Positions 25,230 to 34,593 of a stretch of 64,000 nt of DNA are shown here, one piece after another; position 1 is the first letter of the stretch; every line of letters starts with the position of its first letter. Location of the stretch: positions 62,001-126,000 of the forward strand of contig NZ_JBIWEX010000007.1 in assembly GCF_044762745.1 (NCBI RefSeq). The letters run 5' to 3'. Source of the stretch: Psychrobacillus sp044762745 (GTDB lineage: Bacteria; Bacillota; Bacilli; Bacillales_A; Planococcaceae). The notes beneath the pieces are model-generated. The model was not told the DNA's origin. It was given only the letters and a program-made list of their open reading frames with translations, and did not search any database. Both the position numbers and the translations under genes were made by a program.

Positions 25230-25340
25230 GTTTTTCCTCCAAAACTTATATGTATTAGCTTTCCGCCTTTATATTTATAACATAAAGTTATGAAAAAAGA
25301 GTGAAGTTGTCCTTTTTTGTAAAATTCTATTTAGTTTATA

Positions 25341-25390
25341 AAAAAAGCATTTCTCAAAAGGTATGTTACCAAATGAGAAATGCTTTTTTT
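25341..25390. terminator. Terminator after parE-parC
   Basis: AAAAAAGCATTTCTCA and TGAGAAATGCTTTTTT make a 16-bp perfect stem with a 17-base loop and T-runs on either strand; it lies just past the parC stop (minus strand). Confidence 0.9.
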
Positions 25391-25398
25391 AATATTAT

Positions 25399-27831
25399 TT
25401 ACTCTTTCTGATCTATCGATTGCTTCCACACACGGATAAGTGCCCCGTCTTTTTCAGTATCTACTATAAACGAACCGTTCGAATAGCGATCGGTTGGTCG
25501 AAGTGTATTCATATGAATACTTTCCTGAACACCTTTTTCTGTTTCTAACACAAGTTTATCATCTTTATTTGTTAACAGTACGCTAAACACTCTATGTGGG
25601 TTTGCTTTTAGTTCTCGAAGGGTTACAACCCCGCGTTTTGCACGAACTCCTGCTTCGATTTCTTTTAATGCCATTTTCTTTACTGCACCGCGATGTGTGA
25701 TTAATGTAATATCATCGCTGCTATTTAGCGGCACGACATTTACGCTTACTACATAGTCATCGTCTTTTAAACTTATTCCTTTTACTCCACCCGTTTTTAC
25801 TCCTGTAATCGGAACTTCATCCAAAGAGAATCTTACAGAGTAACTTAAATGCGTTGTAAATAGCACATCATCGGAAGGGGCTACTAACTGTGCAAGAATC
25901 ATTTCATCATTTGACTTCAAATTAATCGTTTTAATCGGACGGGCATAGCGCTGCACGACATAATCCGATAACAAGGATCGTTTTATCTGCCCATCTTTCG
26001 TTGCAGTTAGAACACATAGATCTTGATCAAACGAGTCAATTCCTATGACATTAATAAGTGTTTCATTTGCTTCTAGTGGCACAATACTGGATATATGCTG
26101 ACCTAGGTCTTTCCAGCGAATGTCCGGCAACTCATGTACCGGTTGGTAAATATAATTCCCTTTGGACGTAAAAAGAAGTAAATGATGTTGCGTATTAATC
26201 GACTCCTGGTACAGTAAATAATCCGATTCTTTAATAGCAAAATCTTGTCCATTAGATGCAGTATGCGATCTAATACTCGTCCGTTTTATATATCCATCTT
26301 TGGTCACCGTGACGATTACTTCTTCGCTTGGAATTAGTACATCAAGCGTTACTTTGATTTCTTCAATTTCTTCTTCGATCGTCGATTTACGTGGTTCTGC
26401 AAATTGTTTGCGAACAACTAAAAGTTCTTTTTTAATTACTTTCATGAGTGCTGACTCTTTCGCAAGAATGTTCTCTAATTCTTTTACAAGTGCATTTAAT
26501 GTTTCTTCTTCTATTTGCAACTCTGTAATATCGGTGTTTGTCAATCGATATAATTGTAAGGAGACAATAGCTTCTGCTTGGGCTTCTGAGAATTCAAAAG
26601 AAGCTATTAAGTTATTTTTAGCATCTCTTTTATCTTTCGAAGCACGAATTGTTCGAATGACATCATCCAATATCGATAAAGCCTTCATCAGGCCAGCTAC
26701 AATATGCAGACGCTCTTTTGCTTTATGTAAATCATATGTTGTACGTCGTGTAACTACTTCTTTTTGATGATCGATGTATGAATCCAGTAATAACGGCAAT
26801 GTCATCATCGTCGGTCTGCGATTATGAATTGCGATCATATTGAAATTATAAGTGACTTGTAAGTCTGTATTTTTAAATAGAAACTGTAAAATACCATATG
26901 CATCTACTTCTTTTTTCATCTCAATAACGATTCGTAAACCAGTTCGATCCGATTCATCTCGTACGTCAGCGATACCATCTAGGCGCTTATCGTGACGTTG
27001 TTCATCAATTTTTTTGATGAGATTCGCTTTATTGACTTCATATGGAATTTCGGTGATGACAATTTGTTCTTTTCCGCCTTTAATCGTTTCGATTTCGGTT
27101 CTAGATCGAACGACGATTTTCCCTTTTCCTGTTTCATACGCTTTTTTGATGCCATCTATACCTTGAATGATTCCACCAGTTGGGAAATCTGGGCCTTTTA
27201 TAACAGTCATTAATTCATCTACTGTTGCCGTGGGGTTTTCCATCCGCATAAGTACGGCATCAAGTGCTTCATGTAGTGCATGCGGTGGCATATCTGTAGC
27301 ATAACCAGCAGAAATCCCTGTAGAACCGTTTACAAGCAGATTTGGAAAACGTGCAGGTAATACAATTGGTTCCGAATCTGAATCGTCAAAGTTGGGGATA
27401 AATTCTACTGTGTTTTTATTAATATCACGTAATAACTCTTGTGAAATAGCCGAAAGTCGGGCTTCCGTATAACGCATTGCTGCTGGTGGATCTCCATCTA
27501 CAGAACCGTTGTTTCCATGCATCTCTACAAGCATATGGCGGAGTTTCCAATCTTGACTCATACGTACCATTGCTTCATAAACCGAACTATCTCCATGTGG
27601 ATGGTAGTTCCCTATCACATTTCCGACCGTTTTAGCTGATTTACGGAATGGTTTGTCATTCGTATTGCCTTCGTGGAACATCGCATACAATATACGACGC
27701 TGAACAGGTTTTAACCCGTCTCTTGCATCTGGAAGTGCACGGTCTTGAATGATGTATTTACTATAACGCCCAAACCGGTCGCCAATCACTTCTTCCAGTG
27801 GTAAATCTTGATAACGTTCGGGTTGTGTCAT
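25399..27831 (-). CDS. parC: DNA topoisomerase IV subunit A
   Basis: An 810-residue type IIA topoisomerase A subunit. The N-terminal breakage-reunion domain includes DRALPDARDGLKPVQRRILY, the quinolone-determining HPHGDSSVYEAMVRMSQDWK and the active-site tyrosine in AMRYTEARLS. The C-terminal part is a beta-pinwheel with degenerate repeats (VKKMALKEIEAGVRAKRGVV near the end). The GyrA-box typical of gyrase was not seen, and pairing with parE rather than gyrB confirms topoisomerase IV, which decatenates daughter chromosomes. It overlaps parE by four bases. The Ser in GDSS is the wild-type quinolone-sensitive residue. Confidence 0.97.
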   Translation of the reverse strand: MTQPERYQDLPLEEVIGDRFGRYSKYIIQDRALPDARDGLKPVQRRILYAMFHEGNTNDKPFRKSAKTVGNVIGNYHPHGDSSVYEAMVRMSQDWKLRHMLVEMHGNNGSVDGDPPAAMRYTEARLSAISQELLRDINKNTVEFIPNFDDSDSEPIVLPARFPNLLVNGSTGISAGYATDMPPHALHEALDAVLMRMENPTATVDELMTVIKGPDFPTGGIIQGIDGIKKAYETGKGKIVVRSRTEIETIKGGKEQIVITEIPYEVNKANLIKKIDEQRHDKRLDGIADVRDESDRTGLRIVIEMKKEVDAYGILQFLFKNTDLQVTYNFNMIAIHNRRPTMMTLPLLLDSYIDHQKEVVTRRTTYDLHKAKERLHIVAGLMKALSILDDVIRTIRASKDKRDAKNNLIASFEFSEAQAEAIVSLQLYRLTNTDITELQIEEETLNALVKELENILAKESALMKVIKKELLVVRKQFAEPRKSTIEEEIEEIKVTLDVLIPSEEVIVTVTKDGYIKRTSIRSHTASNGQDFAIKESDYLLYQESINTQHHLLLFTSKGNYIYQPVHELPDIRWKDLGQHISSIVPLEANETLINVIGIDSFDQDLCVLTATKDGQIKRSLLSDYVVQRYARPIKTINLKSNDEMILAQLVAPSDDVLFTTHLSYSVRFSLDEVPITGVKTGGVKGISLKDDDYVVSVNVVPLNSSDDITLITHRGAVKKMALKEIEAGVRAKRGVVTLRELKANPHRVFSVLLTNKDDKLVLETEKGVQESIHMNTLRPTDRYSNGSFIVDTEKDGALIRVWKQSIDQKE

Positions 27832-29801
27832 ACTAATTCATCCTCCGTGTGTATTCTTTCATTTTCTAAAATATTGGAATCGTCTTCTAAGCTAAAGTTG
27901 ACGTTTGCTTCAATCCATTTCCGACGAGGCTCTACTTTATCGCCCATTAAAGTCGTTACATGTCTTTCTGCTCTTGCACCATCTTCTATTGTTACGCGTA
28001 TTAAAGTGCGCGTTTCCGGATTCATCGTTGTATCCCACAATTGGTCGGCATTCATCTCTCCAAGCCCTTTATAACGTTGAAGCATGAAGCCTTTACCAAT
28101 CTGTTTCGTAGCAGCATCCAGTTCTTTTTCGGTCCAAGCATATTGGAAAACTTCTTTTTTTCCTATTCCTTTAAATACTTTATAGAGCGGTGGCAATGCA
28201 ATATATATCTTGCCATGCTCGATTAGAGGTTTCATATAGCGATAGAAAAAAGTTAATAAAAGCACTTGAATATGTGCCCCGTCTGTATCAGCATCGGTCA
28301 TAATAACAATTTTATCGTAAGCGATATCTGCTATTTGGAAATCAGAACCAACTCCACCACCAATTGCATGAATGATTGTAGCGATCTCCTCATTTTTCAT
28401 GATATCAGCTAGTTTCGCTTTTTCGGTATTAATAACTTTTCCTCGTAAAGGTAGGATTGCTTGGAATGTTCGATCTCGTCCTTGCTTTGCCGAACCTCCA
28501 GCGGAATCCCCTTCGACTAGGTATAGTTCATTTTTAGCTGCGTTTCTTGACTGGGCAGGTGTTAACTTACCGGATAATAGGGTATCCGATCGTTTACGCT
28601 TTTTCCCATTTCGTGCATCTTCTCGAGCTTTTCTTGCAGCCTCCCGTGCTTGTTGCGCTCGAATAGCTTTCCTTATTAAAGATGCAGTGAGTTCCGCATT
28701 TTCTTCCAAAATATATTGAAGTTTTTCCGAGATAACTGCATCTACAGCGCTTCTTGCTTCACTTGTCCCAAGTTTTCCTTTTGTTTGTCCTTCAAACTGT
28801 AAAATGTTTTCAGGAATTCTAACGGAGACGATTGCAGAAATACCTTCTCGAATATCGGAGCCGTCTAAGTTTTTATCTTTTTCTTTTAATAAGCTTGTTT
28901 TCCGAGCGTATTCGTTAAATACTCTTGTCAAAGCCGCTTTTGCACCCGTTTCATGAGTTCCACCATCTCTTGTTCGTACATTATTAACAAAAGATAAAAT
29001 CGTTTCTGAGTAACCATCGTTAAATTGAAATGCAAACTCTACTTCGATATCATCCTGTGCACCTTCCATATAGAAAACAGGATGAAGTACATCTTTTTCT
29101 TCATTCAAATAAGAAACGAATGCTTGAATGCCCGTTTCATAGTAAAAAATATCATGAGCGCCTGTACGTTCATCATGTAGCTCGATTTTAAGTCCTTTCA
29201 ACAGAAACGCAGATTCTCTCAGTCTTTCGCATAATGTATCGTAATTATATTTCACAGTGGAGAAGATTGTATCGTCAGGTAAAAAGTGTACAGAGGTACC
29301 TGTTTCTTTTGTTGTTCCTATTTCTTTTAATGACTGTGCTATTTTTCCTCCGTTTTCAAAGCGCTGAATGAATTTTTTGCCGTCTCGATGAATTATTACT
29401 TCTACAAATGTTGAGAGTGCATTGACAACAGACGCACCTACGCCGTGAAGTCCACCACTCGTTTTATACCCACCTTGGCCAAATTTACCACCCGCATGTA
29501 GTACGGTGAAAATAACTTCTGCCGTTGGAATTCCCATTTTATGTGTACCTGTTGGCATTCCACGTCCAAAATCACGTACCGTAATGCTCTGATCTTCGTG
29601 AATAGTCACTTTAATATGATTACCGAATCCAGCCAAGCTTTCATCGACGGAGTTATCAACTATTTCGTAAACTAAATGATGTAATCCACGTGCATCAGTC
29701 GAACCTATATACATCCCAGGTCGTTTTCGAACGGCTTCCAACCCTTCTAATACCTGAATATCATCATCACTATAGCTCATTAATTCTTCATTTTTGCTCA
29801 A
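27828..29801 (-). CDS. parE: DNA topoisomerase IV subunit B
   Basis: A 657-residue GHKL ATPase/Toprim subunit, with VLEGLEAVRKRPGMYIGST, EIVDNSVDESLAG, GGKFGQGGYKTSGGLHGVGASVVNAL, the Toprim motifs ELYLVEGDSAGGSAKQGRDR and IMTDADTDGAHI, and RYKGLGEMNADQLW near the end. The start is TTG 29801, seven bases downstream of GGAGGG; the longer reading frame upstream has no ribosome binding site and does not resemble ParE. It forms an operon with parC and is divergent from plsY, the same arrangement as in B. subtilis. Confidence 0.97.
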   Translation of the reverse strand: MSKNEELMSYSDDDIQVLEGLEAVRKRPGMYIGSTDARGLHHLVYEIVDNSVDESLAGFGNHIKVTIHEDQSITVRDFGRGMPTGTHKMGIPTAEVIFTVLHAGGKFGQGGYKTSGGLHGVGASVVNALSTFVEVIIHRDGKKFIQRFENGGKIAQSLKEIGTTKETGTSVHFLPDDTIFSTVKYNYDTLCERLRESAFLLKGLKIELHDERTGAHDIFYYETGIQAFVSYLNEEKDVLHPVFYMEGAQDDIEVEFAFQFNDGYSETILSFVNNVRTRDGGTHETGAKAALTRVFNEYARKTSLLKEKDKNLDGSDIREGISAIVSVRIPENILQFEGQTKGKLGTSEARSAVDAVISEKLQYILEENAELTASLIRKAIRAQQAREAARKAREDARNGKKRKRSDTLLSGKLTPAQSRNAAKNELYLVEGDSAGGSAKQGRDRTFQAILPLRGKVINTEKAKLADIMKNEEIATIIHAIGGGVGSDFQIADIAYDKIVIMTDADTDGAHIQVLLLTFFYRYMKPLIEHGKIYIALPPLYKVFKGIGKKEVFQYAWTEKELDAATKQIGKGFMLQRYKGLGEMNADQLWDTTMNPETRTLIRVTIEDGARAERHVTTLMGDKVEPRRKWIEANVNFSLEDDSNILENERIHTEDELV

Positions 29802-30008
29802 ATACGTTCCCTCCAAAAAAACAAAACATCTGTTCTTTATTCTTTCTATAGCGTACAAACAGATTATCATCATGTCAATAGTGTTCTGGAGCAAAGGCCA
29901 GAACTTAATTGTATGTAAATATCCATTAGATTGCAAACTACCATTGTGTAGCATTCTCTATTTTAGTGCAATATTCCTTCTTTATGCGGGTATAGAAAAA
30001 GTGGAAAA

Positions 30009-30037
30009 CTGGAGCCGCTTTAATAAAGCTGCTCCAG
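30009..30037 (-). terminator. Probable terminator between the kinase remnant and parE
   Basis: CTGGAGC-c-GCTTT and AAAGC-t-GCTCCAG pair with one internal mismatch around a short loop. On the minus strand it is followed by TTTTCCACTTTTT, so it would stop transcripts entering from the right before parE. Confidence 0.6.
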
Positions 30038-30147
30038 ATGTCTCTTTATCGAATAATCCTGTATTTATTGACCGGTCTACCAACAGAACCATATTGGATA
30101 TCAATAACTACCTTTTGCTGTTTTTCTAAGTAATCGAGATATCGACT

Positions 30148-30510
30148 TTAGTAAAAACTAACTTGAAAGCTTGTTCCTTCTCCAAAATTAGTCGAAACAA
30201 TAATGTTACCATTCTCTTTTTGAACGATTCCCTGTATTAAGTATAACCCTATTCCGTGATTTTGTTGGTTTTTTGTTGAATAACCATTATCAAACATATA
30301 ATTTAATTGTTCTTCACTTCTCCCGGTTCCATTATCCTCGACTAAAATAGATACTATATATTCGTCTTGATCTATACTGATGAAAACATGTTTTTCTTCT
30401 CTCTGTTCCCTGTAAAGCATCGAAAGCATTCAATTGCCTAGCAGGATCACAAAATTATTCATATCAACTTTTGCTGACAAATATAAAAGCTTACTATTTA
30501 CATCCACTTC
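30148..30510 (-). pseudogene. Remnant of a CitA/DcuS-type sensor histidine kinase (C-terminal ATPase domain)
   Basis: An open frame of 93 codons (30148-30429) carries the G1 and G2 ATP-binding boxes (ILVEDNGTG, HGIGLYLIQGIV, GEGTSFQVSF) of a histidine kinase C-terminus. Upstream the same frame continues as GIQVEVDVNSKLLYLSAKVDMNNFVILLGN and then hits TGA, exactly where the family has its N box (GNLIENAFDAL). Reading the next frame gives NAFDALQGTE, so a deletion of about 7-8 bases removed the start of the N box, and a second frameshift near QGTE restores the frame. An in-frame TAA lies just upstream of GIQ. Phosphoacceptor and sensor domains are gone. Confidence 0.82.
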
Positions 30511-30640
30511 TACTTGAATGCCTTGCTTTTACTTGCACAATATAGGCCAGTGTTTGATTTTACATTGAACAAAAGGAACTGTGCATGGTAAACTGAAATA
30601 GTTCAATATAATATTAGTTTCATAACTAAAGGAGTATGCT

Positions 30641-31246
30641 ATGACTATTATCATTTTACTTTTGCTAGCTTATATAATTGGGTCTATCCCTTCCGGCTTA
30701 TGGGTCGGAAAGTTATTTTATAATACGGATATTCGCGAACATGGTAGCGGAAATTTAGGCGGAACGAATACGTTTCGAACGCTTGGAAAAAAAGCGGGAT
30801 TAATTGTTACCATCATGGATATCCTGAAAGGAACCGCAGCAACGCTGTTAGGTTATTTGGCTATATTTGATGCTGTAAGCGTTCATCCGCTTATTCTTGG
30901 GATTATTGCAGTAATTGGGCATATGTTCCCCGTTTTTGCAAAATTCAAAGGCGGAAAAGCAGTTGCTACTTCCGGAGGTATTCTACTTGCTTATAACTGG
31001 CCACTTTTTGTTCTGCTAATAATAGGATTTTTCATCATTTTAAAGATAACGAAGATGGTTTCGTTAACTTCTATGATCTTAGCGATTATTGCACTTATTT
31101 ATTCAATTATTTATTACTTCACAATGGAAAAGGATTGGCCATTAATTGCGATGCTTCTTTTAATAGCAGCTTTTATCTTTTATCGTCATCGCTCTAACAT
31201 TGAACGTATTAAAAATGGAACAGAATCGAAAGTAAAGTGGATTTAA
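30641..31246 (+). CDS. plsY: Glycerol-3-phosphate acyltransferase PlsY
   Basis: A 201-residue membrane enzyme with five or six membrane segments and the three PlsY motifs: YIIGSIPSGLWVGKLF, IREHGSGNLGGTNTFRTLG, and GHMFPVFAKFKGGKAVATSGG. It transfers the acyl group of acyl-phosphate to glycerol-3-phosphate in the first step of phospholipid synthesis at the cytoplasmic membrane. GGAG precedes the start. Its location opposite parE and directly upstream of yneR copies the B. subtilis order. Confidence 0.97.
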   Translation: MTIIILLLLAYIIGSIPSGLWVGKLFYNTDIREHGSGNLGGTNTFRTLGKKAGLIVTIMDILKGTAATLLGYLAIFDAVSVHPLILGIIAVIGHMFPVFAKFKGGKAVATSGGILLAYNWPLFVLLIIGFFIILKITKMVSLTSMILAIIALIYSIIYYFTMEKDWPLIAMLLLIAAFIFYRHRSNIERIKNGTESKVKWI

Positions 31247-31265
31247 GGAAAGTAGGGTGATTCGT

Positions 31266-31559
31266 ATGAAAATCTATATTTCGCCAGATGCATTGACTTG
31301 GTTTCAAGACGAAATGCAGGCAACGAACGGGGATACCATACGGTTTTATGCACGCTACGGTGGATCAAGTCCAATACAGCAAGGTTTTTCGCTTGGTGTG
31401 ACAAAGGATACCCCGTTTGAGCCTGTTGTTACAGTAAAAATGGAGAATATTTTATTTTTCATTGAAGAACGAGATGAATGGTACTTCGATGGGCATGATT
31501 TGTATGTGGATGTAGATCACCAGTTAGATGAATTAGCTTATACGTATAAAAAAGCGTGA
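31266..31559 (+). CDS. yneR: HesB/IscA-like protein YneR
   Basis: A 97-residue protein of the YneR group, a HesB-like fold (MKIYISPDALTWFQDEM, RFYARYGGSS, FSLGVTKDTPFEPV) without the three Cys residues of iron-sulfur carriers. Its function is unknown. The start is ATG 31266, eight bases after GTAGGG; a GTG at 31257 in frame is possible. The gene follows plsY by 19 bases and shares its transcript. The terminator at 31548-31578 overlaps its last codons. Confidence 0.85.
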   Translation: MKIYISPDALTWFQDEMQATNGDTIRFYARYGGSSPIQQGFSLGVTKDTPFEPVVTVKMENILFFIEERDEWYFDGHDLYVDVDHQLDELAYTYKKA

Positions 31560-31578
31560 TTATATTTCACGCTTTTTT
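31548..31578. terminator. Bidirectional terminator between yneR and yneQ
   Basis: AAAAAAGCGTGA and TCACGCTTTTTT form a 12-bp perfect stem with a 7-base loop; both strands end in T-runs. It overlaps the stop region of yneR and touches that of yneQ. Confidence 0.9.
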
Positions 31579-31873
31579 ATTTAAACTTATTCAGTTGATC
31601 GAGCAGCCCTTCTTCTTTCATGATTTCATATTCATGTTTTCCAAATAAATCGAAGTGAGGATAGGCTTCTTTGTGGTCTATCCATTCTTCTTTTAAAGCG
31701 TATTTATGCCCCCACTCGATTAGCTTTTCCAAGTTACTACAACCGACTTTCGTTACCGTTTTACATCCTGGGAAGCGATCATCTAACCAGTAATGGGTGA
31801 GAAAGGCAATCTGCCCATTTTCAACTGATGCTTTCCAAAGATATAACTCATCCCTAGTAATGCCAAATGCCAT
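31577..31873 (-). CDS. yneQ: YneQ-like protein, function unknown
   Basis: A 98-residue soluble protein starting MAFGITRDELYLWKASVE, with IAFLTHYWLDDRFPGCKTVTKVGC and HFDLFGKHEYEIMKEEGL. This closely fits B. subtilis YneQ in length and wording as I recall it, and it occupies the same place beside yneP. No biochemical role is known to me. The start ATG overlaps the yneP stop by one base (TAATG), so translation is coupled to the thioesterase. Confidence 0.8.
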   Translation of the reverse strand: MAFGITRDELYLWKASVENGQIAFLTHYWLDDRFPGCKTVTKVGCSNLEKLIEWGHKYALKEEWIDHKEAYPHFDLFGKHEYEIMKEEGLLDQLNKFK

Positions 31874-32298
31874 TAATCATTCACCTTTGCAATTTCCACA
31901 TATTTCGCATCCCACGCAGGATGAATTTTTTTCAGTGCAACTGGTCTAAAACTGTCCTTATTTACGACAACATGCTCCGACGTAGCTGTTGAAGCAATCG
32001 TTCCATCCTCATGGACAATTTCATACCCATATGTAGTGCGAAGCTTTCCATGGCTTTCAATCCAAGTTCTCACCACTACTGTTTCCCCGTATGTAACAGA
32101 TGATTTATAGTGTATATTTACATTCGTCACTGGCGATAAATAACCATCTTTCTCGAGTCCAGCATAGGAGAAGCCTAAATCTTTAATAAGCTGCGTACGG
32201 CCAATCTCCAGCCATATGACATAGTTTGCATGGTACACTACTCCCATTTGATCTGTTTCCGCATAGCGTACTTCGATTTCTTTCTCACTAATAAACAT
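31873..32298 (-). CDS. yneP: YneP-like acyl-CoA thioesterase (4HBT hotdog fold)
   Basis: A 141-residue hotdog-fold protein of the YbgC/YneP group. It carries the catalytic pattern EVRYAETDQMGVVYHANYVIWLEIGR with Asp in ETDQMG, followed by VTNVNIHYKSSVTYGETVVVRTWIE. These enzymes hydrolyse short- or medium-chain acyl-CoA. The second in-frame ATG (32298) is favoured because GAGGTG lies about eight bases ahead; the ATG at 32304 is too close. It forms a pair with yneQ. The acyl-CoA ligase operon ends just upstream but has its own terminator. Confidence 0.88.
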   Translation of the reverse strand: MFISEKEIEVRYAETDQMGVVYHANYVIWLEIGRTQLIKDLGFSYAGLEKDGYLSPVTNVNIHYKSSVTYGETVVVRTWIESHGKLRTTYGYEIVHEDGTIASTATSEHVVVNKDSFRPVALKKIHPAWDAKYVEIAKVND

Positions 32299-32343
32299 AT
32301 ACATGTCACCTCATAACTTATTATACAAAAAGGCAACACAAAA

Positions 32344-32368
32344 AGCTGTAAATCATTACTTTACAGCT
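32344..32368 (-). terminator. Terminator overlapping the stop codon of the acyl-CoA ligase
   Basis: AGCTGTAAA and TTTACAGCT form a perfect 9-bp stem with a 7-base loop that spans the TAA stop at 32356-32358; on the minus strand TTTTTG follows. It ends the nine-gene liv/acyl-CoA operon. Confidence 0.78.
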
Positions 32369-33834
32369 AATTCTTGTAATCTTTTTTTATCGATTTTGCC
32401 AACATCCGTTCGAGGTAATTCATTTAAAATATAGATTTTTTTCGGCACTTTATAACTGCTAAGCATACGTTTGCAACAATGTAGTAATTCTGTTTCGAAC
32501 GATTGATCTTCCTCATGACAAGTCACATATGCAGTTACACACTCTCCCCATTTTTCATCCTCGACTCCGATAACCGCCGCTTCTTTAACATTTGGATGTA
32601 AAATAAGGCACTGCTCCACTTCTTGCGGATACACATTTTCCCCACCTGAAATAATCATTTCTTTTTTTCTTCCAACGATATAATAATATCCATCTTCATC
32701 TACCTGTGCTAAATCCCCTGTTTTTAACCAACCATCTGCAAATGCGCGATTCGTTTCTTCTTCATTGTTCCAATACTTCGTAAACACATGCTTACCTGAA
32801 ATATAAAGCTCTCCTACTTCGTTTGGACGACAAAGTTCTCCATTTTCATTTAGTATTTTCACTTCATTAAACAACATGGACTTTCCTACGGATCCTCTTT
32901 TTGTGCGCGCATCTAGTGGATCAATATAAAAGTTGTTCGGCCCAGCTTCCGTGAGTCCATATCCTTCTTTAAAGAGAATGCCCTTGTCTTCAAACCGTTG
33001 ATAAATTGTATGAGGACAAGGTGCACCGCCAGATAAAAACACTTTTACGGTTGGAAAAGCCGCTGTTTGAATATAAGTCGTATCGAGCATGGCTTGATAC
33101 ATAGTCGGAACAAATAAAGACAACGTAGTTTTATAGTAATTTAACGCTTTAAGTGCTTCTTCCGCATCGAAACGACGACCGACAACCACTGTACCACCTG
33201 ACATTAAAATCGGAATACATAGGGCATTTATCCCGCCTGTATGAAACATAGGCATATAATTCAGGGTACAATCCGAATCGCTCAAGCCCCAGCTTGTAAT
33301 TGTATTGATTGCGTTCCAATTGACGGCATCAAAAGAAAGCTCTACCCCTTTTGGCTTTCCTGTCGTTCCCCCTGTATAGATGATCATCCAGCAATCGGAA
33401 GGGCTCCAATTACGGCGAGCAGGATAGTAAAAAGCAGCCTTTTCTAATACATCTGTCACTAAGAGACGCTCCAAATGTACAAATGAATCACAAATTGCCT
33501 GATGCGCTTCATCATGAATAATTAGCACCGGTTGACAATCCTCTAAAATATACGTTAGCTCTACTTCACTTAAACGAAAATTGAGCGGTACATAGAGTAG
33601 ACCTGTTACGCCACATGCGAATATAATTGCAAATAGGTCCATTCGATTTTGAGAGATAACAACGATTCGATCGCCTTTTTGATAATTTTTTTCTTGGAAA
33701 TAATGAACCCATTTGGATATATGTTCGGTTAATGTTTGATAACTCCATTGTTCATCTGTGCTACTATCAATGAGGGCAATTTTAGTTGGAGTAAGTAGCG
33801 CACGTTTATATATCCAAGCTTGCTCTGTATACAC
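32356..33834 (-). CDS. Acyl-CoA synthetase (AMP-forming ligase)
   Basis: A 492-residue ANL-superfamily ligase. The phosphate loop IIYTGGTTGKPKG lies at ~151-163, then NYMPMFHTGGINAL, GYGLTEAGPNNF, KTGDLAQVDEDGYYYIVGRKKEMIISGG and the C-terminal lysine in RTDVGKIDKKRL. It converts a carboxylic acid, ATP and CoA into acyl-CoA, AMP and pyrophosphate. Substrate length cannot be told, though such short ligases act on medium-chain or aromatic acids. It is the last gene of the operon that starts with livK, 18 bases after the SDR gene. Coupled with the importer, it would trap the imported acid as a CoA thioester. Confidence 0.92.
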   Translation of the reverse strand: MYTEQAWIYKRALLTPTKIALIDSSTDEQWSYQTLTEHISKWVHYFQEKNYQKGDRIVVISQNRMDLFAIIFACGVTGLLYVPLNFRLSEVELTYILEDCQPVLIIHDEAHQAICDSFVHLERLLVTDVLEKAAFYYPARRNWSPSDCWMIIYTGGTTGKPKGVELSFDAVNWNAINTITSWGLSDSDCTLNYMPMFHTGGINALCIPILMSGGTVVVGRRFDAEEALKALNYYKTTLSLFVPTMYQAMLDTTYIQTAAFPTVKVFLSGGAPCPHTIYQRFEDKGILFKEGYGLTEAGPNNFYIDPLDARTKRGSVGKSMLFNEVKILNENGELCRPNEVGELYISGKHVFTKYWNNEEETNRAFADGWLKTGDLAQVDEDGYYYIVGRKKEMIISGGENVYPQEVEQCLILHPNVKEAAVIGVEDEKWGECVTAYVTCHEEDQSFETELLHCCKRMLSSYKVPKKIYILNELPRTDVGKIDKKRLQELAVK

Positions 33835-33852
33835 TTTGCACCGCTCCTTTCA

Positions 33853-34593
33853 TTACATCATAATTCCTCCATCTACTTGCAATACAGTTCCATGTACATA
33901 ACTCGATTCATCCGAAGCCAAATATAAATAAGCATTGGCAATATCTTCTGGTTCACCAAGTCGTTGTAAGGCAACTACAGATTTCATTTGTTCGATGATT
34001 TTTTCCGGCATTTTCGCTACCATCGCTGTAGTAGTGAAACCTGGAGAAACCGCATTAACATTAATACCTTTTCGTCCTAGCTCTTTTGCCCATGTTTTCG
34101 TCATACCTATAATTGCTGCTTTAGAAGCTGCATAATTGGTTTGACCAACATTCCCATAAACACCACTTACAGAAGACGTATTGATAATTTTCCCGTATTT
34201 TTGATCTACAAAATAGGGCACTACTGCTTGCGTACAATGAAAGACACCAGTGATATTCACATCTAAAACGCGTGAAAAGTCTTCCGCTGTCATTTTAGTC
34301 AGCATCGCATCTTTCGTGATTCCTGCATTATTGATTAATATATGAATCTCTCCGAAATGTTCAATCGTTTGTGCTACTAGGGAATCTACACTATCCCTAT
34401 TTGCTACATCTACTTGAATAAACTTAACATTATAGCCTTGTTCTTTTAATGCTTTCTCTTGTTCGACTCCTGCGTTTGCATCATAGTCTGCCAACACCAC
34501 TTTAGCCCCTTCTTCTGCAAACCGAAGAGCAGCTGCTAAACCAATTCCATTAGCTGCTCCAGTAATAATGGCGACCTTGTCTTGTAATCTCAT
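33853..34593 (-). CDS. SDR-family 3-oxoacyl reductase / 3-hydroxyacyl-CoA dehydrogenase
   Basis: A 246-residue classical short-chain dehydrogenase. It shows the cofactor motif TGAANGIG (~12-19), NNAG (~88-91), a Ser-Tyr-Lys triad in TSSVSGVYG and YAASKAA, and the C-terminal VLQVDGG. It looks like FabG or PhaB. In this operon, oxidation of 3-hydroxyacyl-CoA to 3-oxoacyl-CoA is as likely as reduction. The cofactor-binding Asp at the end of the second strand (VVLADYD) favours NAD over NADP. It overlaps the hydrolase gene by four bases (ATGA) and precedes the acyl-CoA ligase. Confidence 0.9.
   Translation of the reverse strand: MRLQDKVAIITGAANGIGLAAALRFAEEGAKVVLADYDANAGVEQEKALKEQGYNVKFIQVDVANRDSVDSLVAQTIEHFGEIHILINNAGITKDAMLTKMTAEDFSRVLDVNITGVFHCTQAVVPYFVDQKYGKIINTSSVSGVYGNVGQTNYAASKAAIIGMTKTWAKELGRKGINVNAVSPGFTTTAMVAKMPEKIIEQMKSVVALQRLGEPEDIANAYLYLASDESSYVHGTVLQVDGGIMM

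Noticed and set aside
29802..29954. The extra 51 codons at the front of the parE frame as part of ParE
   Set aside because: They do not resemble ParE; a GGAGGG site sits just before TTG 29801, which gives the normal length.
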